This document shows positions 50,929-59,632 of a stretch of DNA of 64,000 nucleotides, piece by piece. This DNA comes from Jatrophihabitans sp. (GTDB lineage: Bacteria; Actinomycetota; Actinomycetes; Mycobacteriales; Jatrophihabitantaceae). A program made the translations under genes and the position numbers. The notes beneath the pieces were generated by a model. That model saw nothing but the letters and a program-made list of their open reading frames with translations, was not told the DNA's origin and ran no database searches. Within the stretch, counting starts at the first letter, position 1; the number at the start of each line of letters is the position of its first letter. Where the stretch lies: positions 160,019 through 224,018 of the forward strand of contig DASVQQ010000010.1 of NCBI GenBank assembly GCA_036389035.1, given 5' to 3'.

Positions 50929-53087
50929 GGGGCGGCCCGCCTGCGTCGACCGAGGTTGATGGTCGGGTTGCCAGTGGTGCCGTCGCCGTCGAGCAGCGCA
51001 GCGAAGTCGGCCTCGATCTCGGCCAGCGGTCGGCCGTAGGCGGCCCGGCTGCGCGCCCGGATGTCGAGGGGATCGCTGCACGGTGTTGGCGCCGGCAGGG
51101 TGGTGGCTGAGGCCCACGGCTGGACGGAGTTAGCGCGCATCAGCGAGGCGTAGACGTGGTAGGCCGGCAGGGCGCTGAAGTCCTCCGGCGCGACCAACGA
51201 CTGGCCGGCCGCCATCGCCCGGGCGTCACCGGCCCCCAGTTGGAAGCAGATCCGTGACCGCGCGTTCGCCTCAAAGGCGGCCCGCATGCCGGCTGACAGC
51301 TGGTCGCGGTACTGGTGGGCCAGGTGCCAGCCGACCTTGAGCGAGCGGGAGGTGGCCAGCGCATCGGACAGGTCGGTCGGCAGCCGCAGGTAGTCCTGAA
51401 CCTCGTCGATGTAGACCATGACCGGCGTCCGCTGCTCCTCCGGCACGGCCCGGCGCTCGCGGACGGCTAGCCACAGCTCGGCGATGACGAGCGCGCCGAG
51501 CAGCTCGGCGGTGTCCGGCCCGATGACGCCTTTCTGGAGCGGCACCAGCAGCACCTTGTGCTCGGTCAGCACCTGGCGCAGGTTGAAGCGCGGCGAGCGC
51601 TGGGCCAGGACGTTACGCAGGTTGGGCCGCAGCAGCGGCCGGAGTTTGTTCTGCAAGGGGGCGATCACCTGGGAGCGGGCGTCCTCGCTGAGTCCCTCAA
51701 AATATCGCCAGAACGGCCCGGCCGCGACCGGATCGTCGCGCACCACCTGAGCCGTCAGCGAGCGGCGGAAGCCGGCGTTCGTCAGCAGCAGCGGCAGCAT
51801 GACGAGCGAGGCGTCGTCGCGGCGGGCCAGCACATTGAGGGCGTTAGCCAGGATGTCGGTCGAGCGTGGGCCGATGCCGACGTCGCCGTAGAGGGCGTGG
51901 AAGGTCGCTAGCAGCGAGTCGGCCACCAGCTCCGGGCTGCGGCCGTGGCGCATGAGCGGGTTGATGCCGACGGGAGATGCATCGAGGCAGTCCAGCAGGA
52001 CGACGTCGTCTCGCCGCTCTGTCGGAATGCGGGCTACTAGATCAGTCACCAGGTCGTTCGGCTCGATGACGACGACCGGGCGGCCGGCCCGCAGGTCCTG
52101 GTCGATCAGGTTGAGTAGCAGCGTGCTCTTACCGGTGCCGGTCGGCCCGATGACCCAGGAGTGCCGGAGCGCGTCGGTCACCGAGTAGCCGAGCTGTCCG
52201 CTGACACCGGGCGCAAGGGCCGCGCCCACGATGCGGTCGCTCTTGCCTGCGAACTGGGCCGGGGCGACCTGCTTGGGGTGCAGTGGCGGCTGGCCGGGCA
52301 AGTCGTCGTCACCGAACGGCCAGCCGGTCAGGGCCAGCGTCTCGCTGACGTTAATCCTTATTGGCCAGCGCCACGGCCGGGCCGCCCGGTTGAGCTGCTC
52401 CGGCTGCTCGCGTACCAGCTTGGTCTGCAGGCCTGGGGCTTCGCTGACCCTCAGGGCGGCGTAGAGGCTGAGGATGAGGTTGCGCCGCCGAGCAGCATCA
52501 GCAGCGAGTGCGCCGAGTCGGAGCGTGGCGGCGAAGCCGTGCTCGCCGACCTTGTCGCGGAGCGCCGCCCGCTTCTCGCCGTCGACCGTGCCGCCGTTAC
52601 CGCGCCAGGCGACCTGGTACCACGGCATGACGATCGAGGACGGCGACTGGTTAGGCACGGCTAGCGGAATCCGGCGCGGGCCGAGCACCAGCTGCAGGAC
52701 GAGCAGCTCGCCCTTGTTGACAGCCGTCAGCGCGCTGAGGACCTGCCGAGTAGCTACATCGGGCAGATCAGTCCGGAGCGCCCGGTGCCGGGTCGACAGC
52801 TTGAGCCGGCCAGCTGCCGTGACGGCCTGCCGCTCGCTGCTGGGTTCAGTTAGAGCGGCGCCGGGCACAGCGGCGGTCAAGCGGCGCTCGACGGAAGCTA
52901 CAGCGGCGGCCGGCGCGCCGAGCAGGTACTGCACGCCGCGCTCGTCCGCCCGGGCCTCCAGCACGATCTGCGGCGAGCGCTGGTCAGCCGCCCAGGCCCG
53001 GGGGACCGCCACCGCCCCGGCCGCGTCGAGCGGCCGGGGCCAATGCGCTTGTCGCCAGACGAGGCGATCAGACACGGTCGTCCTCAT
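50925..53087 (-). CDS. Conjugation coupling-protein-like ATPase (VirD4/TraD/TraG type)
   Basis: The 720-aa protein has a P-loop ATPase module: Walker A WVIGPTGTGKSTLLLNLI near residue 315, Walker B PVMVYIDEVQDYLRLP near residue 555, and the helix SRSLKVGWHLAHQYRDQL. The N-terminal 290 residues are an unassigned domain without clear membrane helices, so it may be cytosolic. It would recruit and pump DNA into the transfer channel. ATG 53087 overlaps the upstream small gene by 20 bp. Confidence 0.85.
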   Translation of the reverse strand: MRTTVSDRLVWRQAHWPRPLDAAGAVAVPRAWAADQRSPQIVLEARADERGVQYLLGAPAAAVASVERRLTAAVPGAALTEPSSERQAVTAAGRLKLSTRHRALRTDLPDVATRQVLSALTAVNKGELLVLQLVLGPRRIPLAVPNQSPSSIVMPWYQVAWRGNGGTVDGEKRAALRDKVGEHGFAATLRLGALAADAARRRNLILSLYAALRVSEAPGLQTKLVREQPEQLNRAARPWRWPIRINVSETLALTGWPFGDDDLPGQPPLHPKQVAPAQFAGKSDRIVGAALAPGVSGQLGYSVTDALRHSWVIGPTGTGKSTLLLNLIDQDLRAGRPVVVIEPNDLVTDLVARIPTERRDDVVLLDCLDASPVGINPLMRHGRSPELVADSLLATFHALYGDVGIGPRSTDILANALNVLARRDDASLVMLPLLLTNAGFRRSLTAQVVRDDPVAAGPFWRYFEGLSEDARSQVIAPLQNKLRPLLRPNLRNVLAQRSPRFNLRQVLTEHKVLLVPLQKGVIGPDTAELLGALVIAELWLAVRERRAVPEEQRTPVMVYIDEVQDYLRLPTDLSDALATSRSLKVGWHLAHQYRDQLSAGMRAAFEANARSRICFQLGAGDARAMAAGQSLVAPEDFSALPAYHVYASLMRANSVQPWASATTLPAPTPCSDPLDIRARSRAAYGRPLAEIEADFAALLDGDGTTGNPTINLGRRRRAAP

Positions 53088-53325
53088 CTTTGCCGGGGCT
53101 GGGTTGGCCTGCCGGCTCGGCGTCGGGCTGGTCCGCCGCTTGAACAGCGTCCGGCTGCTCGGCCGCAGCCTCAGCGGCGGCTTCGGCCGTGGCCAGGCTG
53201 ATGAGCGCCCGGCTCAGCTTGCGCAGATCCGGTGGGTCACGCCGGACGGCGCGGACCGAGATATTGCGCTGCCGGCCGGGGCCGCGGCGCTTGCCGTTGG
53301 GGGAGTCTTTGTAGGTTCGAGACAT
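53068..53325 (-). CDS. Small charged protein of the mobile element
   Basis: The 85-aa protein has a very basic N-terminus (MSRTYKDSPNGKRRGPGRQR), a central helix (LRKLSRALISLATAEAAAEA) and an acidic tail. AAGGAGG precedes ATG 53325. It is the first gene of the operon leading into the ATPase. I do not recognise a family; similar basic proteins commonly precede coupling ATPases in such elements. Confidence 0.75.
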   Translation of the reverse strand: MSRTYKDSPNGKRRGPGRQRNISVRAVRRDPPDLRKLSRALISLATAEAAAEAAAEQPDAVQAADQPDAEPAGQPSPGKDEDDRV

Positions 53326-53403
53326 AGCGGTGGCCTCCTTTCATTTCAGGATTGATATTTCTGGGCCAATTAGTGGATGAGTGGGCTAATCAGCGGGCCG
53401 AGC

Positions 53404-53433
53404 TAGTTAACAATCGATTGCCAATTCGGTCAA
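53404..53433 (-). promoter_or_regulatory. Promoter of the transfer operon
   Basis: On the minus strand TTGACC (53433-53428) and TAACTA (53409-53404) are 18 bp apart in an AT-rich 210-bp gap. They would start the mRNA for the small basic protein, coupling ATPase, replication-relaxation protein and methyltransferase. Confidence 0.6.
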
Positions 53434-53535
53434 CACTATGTTGCGGTAGCACAGCAGCGACTGGAGCAGCGCTTTCTTCGGTAGAACGGCATTAACTTTT
53501 TCTTGAATTGGCCCTCTTTTATCGGGCGGCGTCGC

Positions 53536-53733
53536 CTACCACTGCTGGCCGCGGGACCGCACTGCCAAGATGGCGACGGCCACTAGGCTGATTACGCCGA
53601 GGATGCTTAGGGCGGTGAGCCAGACCGCCTGAATTAGGCGAGCTGCCAGATAAATGGCAGCTGCGCCCAGCAATATGCTCCAACAGCCGCCGACCAGCTG
53701 ATCCAGCCAAGAGCGCGGGTTCGGGTTCACCAC
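53536..53733 (-). CDS. Small membrane protein, two predicted helices
   Basis: The 65-aa product starts at GTG 53733 (or 53730), four nt after the preceding stop. It has two hydrophobic segments (WSILLGAAAIYLAARLIQAV and ALSILGVISLVAVAILAV) and a short basic end. Position in a tightly packed run of small genes suggests a transfer-apparatus or maintenance role. No family recognised. Confidence 0.6.
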   Translation of the reverse strand: MVNPNPRSWLDQLVGGCWSILLGAAAIYLAARLIQAVWLTALSILGVISLVAVAILAVRSRGQQW

Positions 53734-53737
53734 GCGC

Positions 53738-53956
53738 TCAGTTCGGACCGAGCAGCACGTCGTGCATCTGAGACCTGACAAGCTCGGCCGTATTGTCGAG
53801 GCGATGGATTACTGCCTTGACCTCTACTCGGAGCTGGTTATTGGGAGGGGCTTGAGCGCATTTGGTTGTGCTGCACGCTATCCAAGCGAGCGTCGCACCA
53901 ACGCCCAGGATGAAATACCCCCACAGCAATCCCACGAGAAGTACGGTGTCGCTCAC
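53738..53956 (-). CDS. Small single-pass membrane protein
   Basis: The 72-aa product has an N-terminal membrane helix (VLLVGLLWGYFILGVGATLA) and a C-terminal cytoplasmic helix (VEVKAVIHRLDNTAELVRSQ). GTG 53956 overlaps the previous stop as GTGA. Unknown function. Confidence 0.6.
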   Translation of the reverse strand: MSDTVLLVGLLWGYFILGVGATLAWIACSTTKCAQAPPNNQLRVEVKAVIHRLDNTAELVRSQMHDVLLGPN

Positions 53957-54189
53957 GGGGTAGTTCTGCCCTGTACGAGCTGGAGCACCCGCACGGCATG
54001 CTCCCCGATGAGCTGCTCCAGGTCGTCAATCCGTGACTGCTCAGCCAGCGCCAGCCGCTCGCTAAAGGCCAGCAGCTCGCTCAGGTGCTCGTTGATCGCC
54101 GCGATCAAGCCGTGCGCGAGCTGCTCACCGTCACTTCCCCCCGGCATCCTGTCAGCGCCGGCGGCCTGCACCTGCCCGGCGACGCTCAC
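53953..54189 (-). CDS. Small predicted coiled-coil protein
   Basis: The 78-aa product is mostly one long helix (HGLIAAINEHLSELLAFSER ... DDLEQLIGEHAVRVLQLV). GTG 54189 overlaps the previous stop (GTGA) and its own end overlaps the next start, showing translational coupling. Unknown function. Confidence 0.6.
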   Translation of the reverse strand: MSVAGQVQAAGADRMPGGSDGEQLAHGLIAAINEHLSELLAFSERLALAEQSRIDDLEQLIGEHAVRVLQLVQGRTTP

Positions 54190-54500
54190 GCCAGCCGCCG
54201 CAAGCTGGCGATCTCCTCGTGGGCGTAGCGGACGTAGCCGTCCACCAGCGCACCAAGCCGGCTGGCCAGGTACTCGTCCCCATCGCCCAGCGCGTAAGCC
54301 TGATGAGCTAAGCCGGTGGCGTGATTCAGGGCGGTGCTGGTCACGAAGTGTGCCACCGACAGCCGAGTGTTCATGATGATGCCGGCCGCGACCTCGCTGT
54401 TAGTCCTGGCTTGGAGCTGGTTGGCCGCCGCGCGGCTGAAGCCGTCAGGAACAGACGTGGATCCTCCTGCTGCCCTGTAGCGACGTGAGATCTCGTTCAT
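54186..54500 (-). CDS. Helical hypothetical protein, first of the small-gene run
   Basis: The 104-aa product is predicted all-helical (SRAAANQLQARTNSEVAAGI, ... LASRLGALVDGYVRYAHEEI). ATG 54500 has AGGAGAG upstream. It begins the four-gene coupled run 54500-53536 and is divergent from the STAND NTPase gene. No family recognised. Confidence 0.65.
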   Translation of the reverse strand: MNEISRRYRAAGGSTSVPDGFSRAAANQLQARTNSEVAAGIIMNTRLSVAHFVTSTALNHATGLAHQAYALGDGDEYLASRLGALVDGYVRYAHEEIASLRRLA

Positions 54501-54529
54501 TTGATTCTCTCCTGTCTGCGTGATCTGGC

Positions 54530-54547
54530 TAGATCACCGCTACGGGA
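54530..54547. promoter_or_regulatory. 18-bp palindrome in the divergent region
   Basis: GTGATCT-GGCT-AGATCAC is a perfect 7-bp inverted repeat with a 4-bp centre. It lies between the divergent starts at 54500 and 54624, so it could control both the small-gene run and the STAND gene. Confidence 0.55.
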
Positions 54548-54623
54548 ACCCTGAGGGGTCAAACCGGGCCTACTCCGGCCATTTCCCGGTCAACCCGGTC
54601 AGCTTCTGAGAACATCTCTGTTC

Positions 54624-56792
54624 GTGACGAAGAGCCGCGCACCGCGAACGCCGACGTACTGGTATGAACAGCCTGGCGTTTCGCCGATGGTTCGCGAGCT
54701 CATCCACCTGCGCGATGTGGGCGTGTTGGCGGCCGGCACGCTTCGAACCGAACAGATGCCGATGATCATCGCCAAGGCAAAGCAGTTGCATCCGAATGCG
54801 GGCACGGTACATGCAGCGGTGGGCCGGCTTCTGAACACCGCAGTCGGGCAAATCAAAAACCCAACCTACCAAGAAGCCGCCCGCTGGGAATTCGGTCTAG
54901 GTGAGGAAGGTTGGAAGAAATCTTCCTCACGTCGCGAGCACATTTACCAGAATATACTGCACGTTTCAGAACGTCACTTTCGCCGGTTGGACAAGTACGA
55001 GCGGCGTATTCTTGAGTTGACTGCAAGTGAGATACAAGCCGTACAGAGCAGCACGCAGAGCTCCAGTTTGGACACCAGAGCCACCCCATACGTTTTGCGA
55101 ACCGAACTAGCTGACGCGATTGAACGGCTGCTAGCTACAGCCGACCAGGACTGGCGGTGGCGACGACGCAACACCATCTATCTCATTGGTGAGCCCGGTA
55201 CTGGTAAGTCCCGCCTTGCGCGCGAGCACTTCGCCGACCGAGATTCTGTTGTCCTCCAAGCGGATAGTGCCGATGCGTTGTTGTTGTCGATCACCAAAGT
55301 GCTAGACGCTCGGGGCGGGCTGGATTCCACGACGACGAGTGCGTATGCGCTGCGGCGGGGCTTCGCGGCCTTGCTCTGCGATGCCAGCGCGCCGGAGATC
55401 GTTATCCTAGACGGCTACGCCGATGTTGGTGCTGTCGATGACTTGCTCCCTGATGTGACACGGTCTTGGATCATTGTTACCGGCAGCGCTGCTCCGCCGG
55501 AGGATCACGCACCAGTCGTTTCGGTTGAAGAATTGACGAACGAAGAGTCAGAGCAGCTCATATCTGAGCAGTGTCCTGAACTCGATGAACGCGCACGCAG
55601 CATCATTACCATCACTATGGGTGGCCGAGTACGTGCCCTGAACCAGGCCTGCGCTTTACTAAACCAGTTCGGTGACATTGATGTGTACGACTTCTGCCGT
55701 TCGGTTCGGCGAGACGTGACGTCAGTGCTGGACGCTTCGGCTCCGAGAGGGGAACAAACCTTATCTAGCATTTATCGAAGAATGCTTTCCAACTTACAGC
55801 ACGAAAAACGGGCGCTGGAATTACTGGATTTTCTCGCCTTTGCTGGGCACTCCAACCTCACCGAGCGGTGCGCCATGGCCTACTTGGTGGTGAACCCAGG
55901 CTTCTACATGACCAACGAGACCACTGCAAGGTTGCGCTATGTCTCGGCCATGCGCCCGCTCCTTGAACTCGGGATAGTGCACGTCAACGGCTCGCGTGTC
56001 TACCTAGACACACTGACCGCCCAGATCATCCGACGGCTACGGCACGAAAATCGGCGTCATACGGCCGCATGCATATACGGCTACGCCACCTCTTCCAAGA
56101 TAGATCAAGGAGCCTGGGAGGCATGTGATTTGATCGATGCCGGTTGGGAACCTGAAGATGTCGCTAGTTACTTTGCCAGTCATGCCACAGCTATGGTGCG
56201 ACTAGACGCTTATTTATTGATTTCTGACACGCCGTCGGAAGATGAACTTGAGGAGATTGGTACCGCCGACGAGTTCTTGATAGATCCGCTCTGGGAACTG
56301 ATTTTCATCACGGCTCGGCAGGGTCAGCTTACTTATGGTAAAGCGTATGCTGAAGTGCTCGCCTCTACAGTCAAGCGTCGATCAAGTGGGGACTTTCTCT
56401 ATACCTGGATGCAGATATCCAAGGGCAGAAAAGCAGCCAGTGGATCGGTTAGCACTCCGCCGCCACAATTTCTGCTTGACTTGTTAGAAACCGGTCCGCC
56501 CACGCCGGATGACATGAACGACTGGCGTGAGACACTGGGGATGCCGCGGTTAAAAAGCCCGAAAGCGATTGAACGCTGGGTGCAGACCTATTCTCTCGTA
56601 TTAATACTTGAAGGTTTCCGTGATTTTGCAGATGGGCCTGACTTGACGGACATGCCAAGTGGAAAAGAGCTGGCTCTTGGCTGCCTCGAAATGGTTCGGA
56701 CGGTTGGTAGCTTTCAATCTGTTATTGACGACTACCGTCAACAGAAGATGGGGTCAGCCCACAAATCGATGCGGCGCCGTAAACCCCGATGA
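54624..56792 (+). CDS. STAND-type P-loop NTPase, possible defence protein
   Basis: The 722-aa protein has an N-terminal helical domain (about 1-150), a STAND/NB-ARC-like NTPase core and a C-terminal helical half. Walker A is YLIGEPGTGKSRLAREHF (about 187-204), Walker B is PEIVILDGYADVG (about 257-269), and SWIIVTGSAA fits the sensor strand. Winged-helix-like sequence follows (LLDFLAFAGHSNLTE ... LLELGIVHVNGSRVYLDTL). Such proteins are signalling switches, often in phage defence or regulation. There is no clear effector or sensor repeat, so partners may be the next two genes. GTG 54624 has no ribosome-binding site. GC is lower than in the transfer genes. Confidence 0.7.
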   Translation: MTKSRAPRTPTYWYEQPGVSPMVRELIHLRDVGVLAAGTLRTEQMPMIIAKAKQLHPNAGTVHAAVGRLLNTAVGQIKNPTYQEAARWEFGLGEEGWKKSSSRREHIYQNILHVSERHFRRLDKYERRILELTASEIQAVQSSTQSSSLDTRATPYVLRTELADAIERLLATADQDWRWRRRNTIYLIGEPGTGKSRLAREHFADRDSVVLQADSADALLLSITKVLDARGGLDSTTTSAYALRRGFAALLCDASAPEIVILDGYADVGAVDDLLPDVTRSWIIVTGSAAPPEDHAPVVSVEELTNEESEQLISEQCPELDERARSIITITMGGRVRALNQACALLNQFGDIDVYDFCRSVRRDVTSVLDASAPRGEQTLSSIYRRMLSNLQHEKRALELLDFLAFAGHSNLTERCAMAYLVVNPGFYMTNETTARLRYVSAMRPLLELGIVHVNGSRVYLDTLTAQIIRRLRHENRRHTAACIYGYATSSKIDQGAWEACDLIDAGWEPEDVASYFASHATAMVRLDAYLLISDTPSEDELEEIGTADEFLIDPLWELIFITARQGQLTYGKAYAEVLASTVKRRSSGDFLYTWMQISKGRKAASGSVSTPPPQFLLDLLETGPPTPDDMNDWRETLGMPRLKSPKAIERWVQTYSLVLILEGFRDFADGPDLTDMPSGKELALGCLEMVRTVGSFQSVIDDYRQQKMGSAHKSMRRRKPR

Positions 56793-56850
56793 AGTAGTTC
56801 GAGCCACAAAGTCTTACTGCTCGCTACTAAGTCCGAAGCCTAGAAAGTAC

Positions 56851-56879
56851 TGGACTATTCCTACATAATATGCTATTAT
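56851..56879 (+). promoter_or_regulatory. Promoter of the 201-aa gene
   Basis: TGGACT (56851-56856) and TATTAT (56874-56879) are separated by 17 bp in a very AT-rich stretch. The ATG at 56891 is 11 bp beyond and has no ribosome-binding site, so the leader is absent or very short. Confidence 0.65.
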
Positions 56880-56890
56880 ATAACTAGTTT

Positions 56891-57496
56891 ATGAAACGCG
56901 AACATCTGCAAGACTCACCACTTCCTGAGGCCCAGCAAACCTATGGGCTTGTACTCAGTGGTGAGTTTTTCCGGTCATTAACAGAAGAACAACTTCGATC
57001 GATCGGCCATCTGGCTTCAGAACTAGGCATCGAAGTGGCACCGATACACCAGGAAGAGCAGCTCGCTTCGATAAAACGCGGACTGCATGAAGCCGAGCGG
57101 CCGCCCGTCGCTCTGACCAAAGGTGGCTTCCGCCAGTTTGCTGCCGAGCACGGCTTTGGCGACAAGTTAGCGTGTCACGCCTGGAACGCCGTCGGGTACA
57201 CGGCGCGGAGCCACGATGAGGCCAACCCCACCGACCCCTACACGCCCGTCAAGCTCATAGCCAAGACGGGTACCCGTGCAGATGAAGCGTGGGTCGAGTT
57301 GGCAACGATTCGCGATCGCCTGATCGACAGCACGCTGTCACCCTCAGCTTGGATACGAGGGACAACAGAGCAGGTGCGATTCCTGGTGCGCCTAACCAAC
57401 GAGCTGCTACAACCGGATGAACCGCTACCGGCAACTCGACAGCAGGCCGTCAGAACCGGCCTGCGCCCAACTCCTTACTTTATGTCTCATCGCTGA
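56891..57496 (+). CDS. Hypothetical protein, possible partner of the STAND NTPase
   Basis: The 201-aa product has no recognised domain. It contains LSGEFFRSLTEEQLRSIGHL, a charged helical middle, and LTKGGFRQFAAEHGFGDKLA, which could form a small helical fold. The C-terminus ends PTPYFMSHR. It has its own strong AT-rich promoter, separate from the STAND gene, and uses more A/T codons than the transfer genes. Confidence 0.6.
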   Translation: MKREHLQDSPLPEAQQTYGLVLSGEFFRSLTEEQLRSIGHLASELGIEVAPIHQEEQLASIKRGLHEAERPPVALTKGGFRQFAAEHGFGDKLACHAWNAVGYTARSHDEANPTDPYTPVKLIAKTGTRADEAWVELATIRDRLIDSTLSPSAWIRGTTEQVRFLVRLTNELLQPDEPLPATRQQAVRTGLRPTPYFMSHR

Positions 57497-57590
57497 GGGT
57501 GGACAGAGCTGGGGCAGCGGCTCCCCTCGCTGACTCGGCGGTAAGCGGGTTATTCAAAGTCCCAGCGAACCACCCGGGATACCGTAAGAC

Positions 57591-58217
57591 ATGGCCGAGA
57601 GTGATTACGTCGCTGCGTGGGTGCCGGATGACGACCCCAGGCGGCCCTGGGATGAAGCGGCAGACTTGGCAGTCGCATGGGTGCTCTCAGAGGTAGAGCG
57701 GAGCGGCGGTGCACCCCTGCTAGTGACTCCGACCCAGTCGCAATGGTCGTGCGGTGTTGACTCCATCGAGTGGCTAGCGCAGAACTATCAGGCGACAACG
57801 CCGCGTAGCAACCGGCCCAGCTCTGGACATGGTCCAGTACTCGTCTACGTGCCCGACTACGAGACGTTTCAGCTAGCCGCTCGGTACGCCCGCGGTGCCT
57901 CCCTTGCCGTCGTAGAGTCAGTTTCGGATCCAGTGTCCGGTTGGGCTATGGAGGTAGGAGCGCTCAATTTGATCACCAGCGAACCAACGCCCGATACAAG
58001 GACGGATCTGCTGCGCGAAGAGCTGGATCGACTGCATTTCTACGGCAACAACGGGTGGACATCAGGATACGGTCAAGAGCAAGCGAAGCGCCTGCTACGT
58101 GATCTTAGAAGCAAAGGGCAGCTCGATCGAGGCCTAGTTCTTGGTTACATGCTCGCCAAGCAGCATAACGGCAAGTCGATTGCGCGGCTTGGCAAGATAA
58201 TTGACCAGCTGTCCTAA
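57591..58217 (+). CDS. Hypothetical protein of an actinobacterial family, unknown function
   Basis: The 208-aa product reads as an alpha/beta protein: LLVTPTQSQWSCGVDSIEWL, PVLVYVPDYETFQLAARYAR and ASLAVVESVSDPVSGWAMEV. A C-terminal helical part contains YGNNGWTSGYGQEQAKRLLR. The pattern seems familiar from uncharacterised actinobacterial proteins but no function is known to me. It may belong with the STAND gene and the 201-aa gene upstream. Confidence 0.6.
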   Translation: MAESDYVAAWVPDDDPRRPWDEAADLAVAWVLSEVERSGGAPLLVTPTQSQWSCGVDSIEWLAQNYQATTPRSNRPSSGHGPVLVYVPDYETFQLAARYARGASLAVVESVSDPVSGWAMEVGALNLITSEPTPDTRTDLLREELDRLHFYGNNGWTSGYGQEQAKRLLRDLRSKGQLDRGLVLGYMLAKQHNGKSIARLGKIIDQLS

Positions 58218-58263
58218 GGGCCGCCAGCGCTTACGCTGAATGCCCTGCCGTCCGGCACCGAAC

Positions 58264-58689
58264 TCACGCGCGTTCACGTCGGCTACGTATGCCCCAAGCT
58301 TTGCACTGTGCAACCTCAGCGCGCCAGAACGCCATGGCTGGTTCGATTGCCTCCGGCCGGGTCCGAACGTCGAAGGGGTCGCTATGGTTGTTCACCCGAA
58401 AGTAGCCAGGGCCCGGATGGCCCATTCGAGGACCAGCCACATAGACAACGAGGCTGTCTAACGGCGGTAGGTCGGCGTTACGATTGCATCGCCAATGGAT
58501 TGCCTCCATGAACTTGCTGACGGCTTGCTCGGCCCCGTCTTTGTACATGTCCTGGGGAGCATCGAGGCCACCGGCGCGAAAGACCAAGGTGTAAGAACGA
58601 GTCTCGGCGCGGTCTTCTGCAGCTTGCTCGATCAGGTAGGCAATCGCCTGGTCAACTTGCGCGTCGGTGAACTGGTGTCGTGATGCCAC
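58264..58689 (-). CDS. Hypothetical protein, conserved actinobacterial type
   Basis: The 141-aa product begins MASRHQFTDAQVDQAIAYLI and contains YTLVFRAGGLDAPQDMYKDG, WRCNRNADLPPLDSLVVYVA and GHPGPGYFRVNNHSDPF. It resembles small uncharacterised actinobacterial proteins. It is convergent with the 208-aa gene (46 bp apart). The C-terminal tail is basic (GIRSRRERA). Function unknown. Confidence 0.6.
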   Translation of the reverse strand: MASRHQFTDAQVDQAIAYLIEQAAEDRAETRSYTLVFRAGGLDAPQDMYKDGAEQAVSKFMEAIHWRCNRNADLPPLDSLVVYVAGPRMGHPGPGYFRVNNHSDPFDVRTRPEAIEPAMAFWRAEVAQCKAWGIRSRRERA

Positions 58690-59062
58690 GAGGTGAAGCT
58701 TAGACCGACCCTGGGTTTCGGCGATGGCGCGGATCTTGGAAGCGCCTTGCCTGACTCGAGGACTTCAGACTGCCGGTGGAGTGTATGAAGATTTGCCTAG
58801 CCTTCGGCAGAACGGCGGGCCAAACAGTCCTGCCGCAGCCGAGCTTTCAGCGCCGGCTGCGCGCCAGGTAGAGCAACTCGTGTACACGGAAACGCCACGA
58901 AGGCGCTCCTTCTCGCTGATACGATCACGCAGCTGAAGTCCTCAGAGGTGTAAGCCCGCTTGATAGAGCCGACCCACGAGCGTCCCGATAACTCGACAAG
59001 ATCGACAACTTTCGACATAATCATAGGCATCGTTATACACATCTAAAAGACGGGCGGAGAAG
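58690..59062. repeat. 373-bp non-coding gap containing a 186-bp segment with 11-bp terminal inverted repeats
   Basis: GAGGACTTCAG (58758-58768) and CTGAAGTCCTC (58933-58943) are perfect inverted repeats bounding 186 bp. The inner part is GC-rich, while DNA to the right is AT-rich. No convincing gene lies inside; a 70-codon frame at 58724-58936 has no start signals. It could be a miniature inverted-repeat element at the boundary between two gene blocks. No clear target-site duplication was seen. Confidence 0.45.
59011..59039 (+). promoter_or_regulatory. Promoter of the glycan cassette
   Basis: TTCGAC (59011-59016) and TATACA (59034-59039) are 17 bp apart and lie 23 bp upstream of the SGNH-hydrolase start. 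The surrounding DNA is AT-rich. Confidence 0.6.
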
Positions 59063-59632
59063 ATGAGTGAACGGCTTTTGATCGCTGGCGATAGCCTTGT
59101 TGAAGGCGTTGGCGCAAGTAATAAGCATGGTTGGGCGCAACAGGTTGCGGAAGCAAGTTCCATACCCACCGATATAATTGGTATCGGGGGCCTAACGGCT
59201 CAAGAGCTTTACGACCGACTTCAGAGTGAAGATATCTCAGGGTACAGCGTTATTTGCCTAGCCATCGGACTGAACGATAGCCGGTATCGTGCGGATCAAG
59301 AGCAATACGAAACTGAGCTTGACCAATTCCGCTCAGATCTCGAACAGTTGTTACGTATGGTTACGAATGGCCCCCGGCGCGTAGGGCTCCTATCGCTTTT
59401 AAGGGTGGACGAGGCACGGTCAGCTCCTTTGAAAGAAGATAAAAAGTATTTCAATGTAGATATCGTTCGGTACGAAGAAACACTTCGCGACCTCGCTTCA
59501 AACTTCAATGTAGAGGTCATTGAGGCACCTGACATGCACCTAGACCCTAGCAACTACGACGACGGAGTCCATCCGTCTGACAGCGGACATCACCAGATCT
59601 TTGAAAGGGTTTGGGAGTGGCTTGGCAAATGA
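59063..59632 (+). CDS. SGNH/GDSL-family hydrolase
   Basis: The 189-aa esterase-like protein has all four SGNH blocks: Ser in AGDSLVEGVG (about residue 10), Gly in IIGIGGLTA, Asn in IGLNDSRYR, and Asp/His in YDDGVHPSDSGHH near the end. It has no signal peptide, so it acts in the cytoplasm, perhaps removing acyl groups from sugars or lipids. ATG 59063 is preceded by GCGGAGAAG. First gene of a five-gene AT-rich run. Confidence 0.85.
   Translation: MSERLLIAGDSLVEGVGASNKHGWAQQVAEASSIPTDIIGIGGLTAQELYDRLQSEDISGYSVICLAIGLNDSRYRADQEQYETELDQFRSDLEQLLRMVTNGPRRVGLLSLLRVDEARSAPLKEDKKYFNVDIVRYEETLRDLASNFNVEVIEAPDMHLDPSNYDDGVHPSDSGHHQIFERVWEWLGK

Noticed and set aside
58724..58936. A 70-codon plus-strand frame in the gap before the glycan cassette
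   Set aside because: No ribosome-binding site or promoter, no protein-like pattern, and it lies inside the inverted-repeat-bounded segment.
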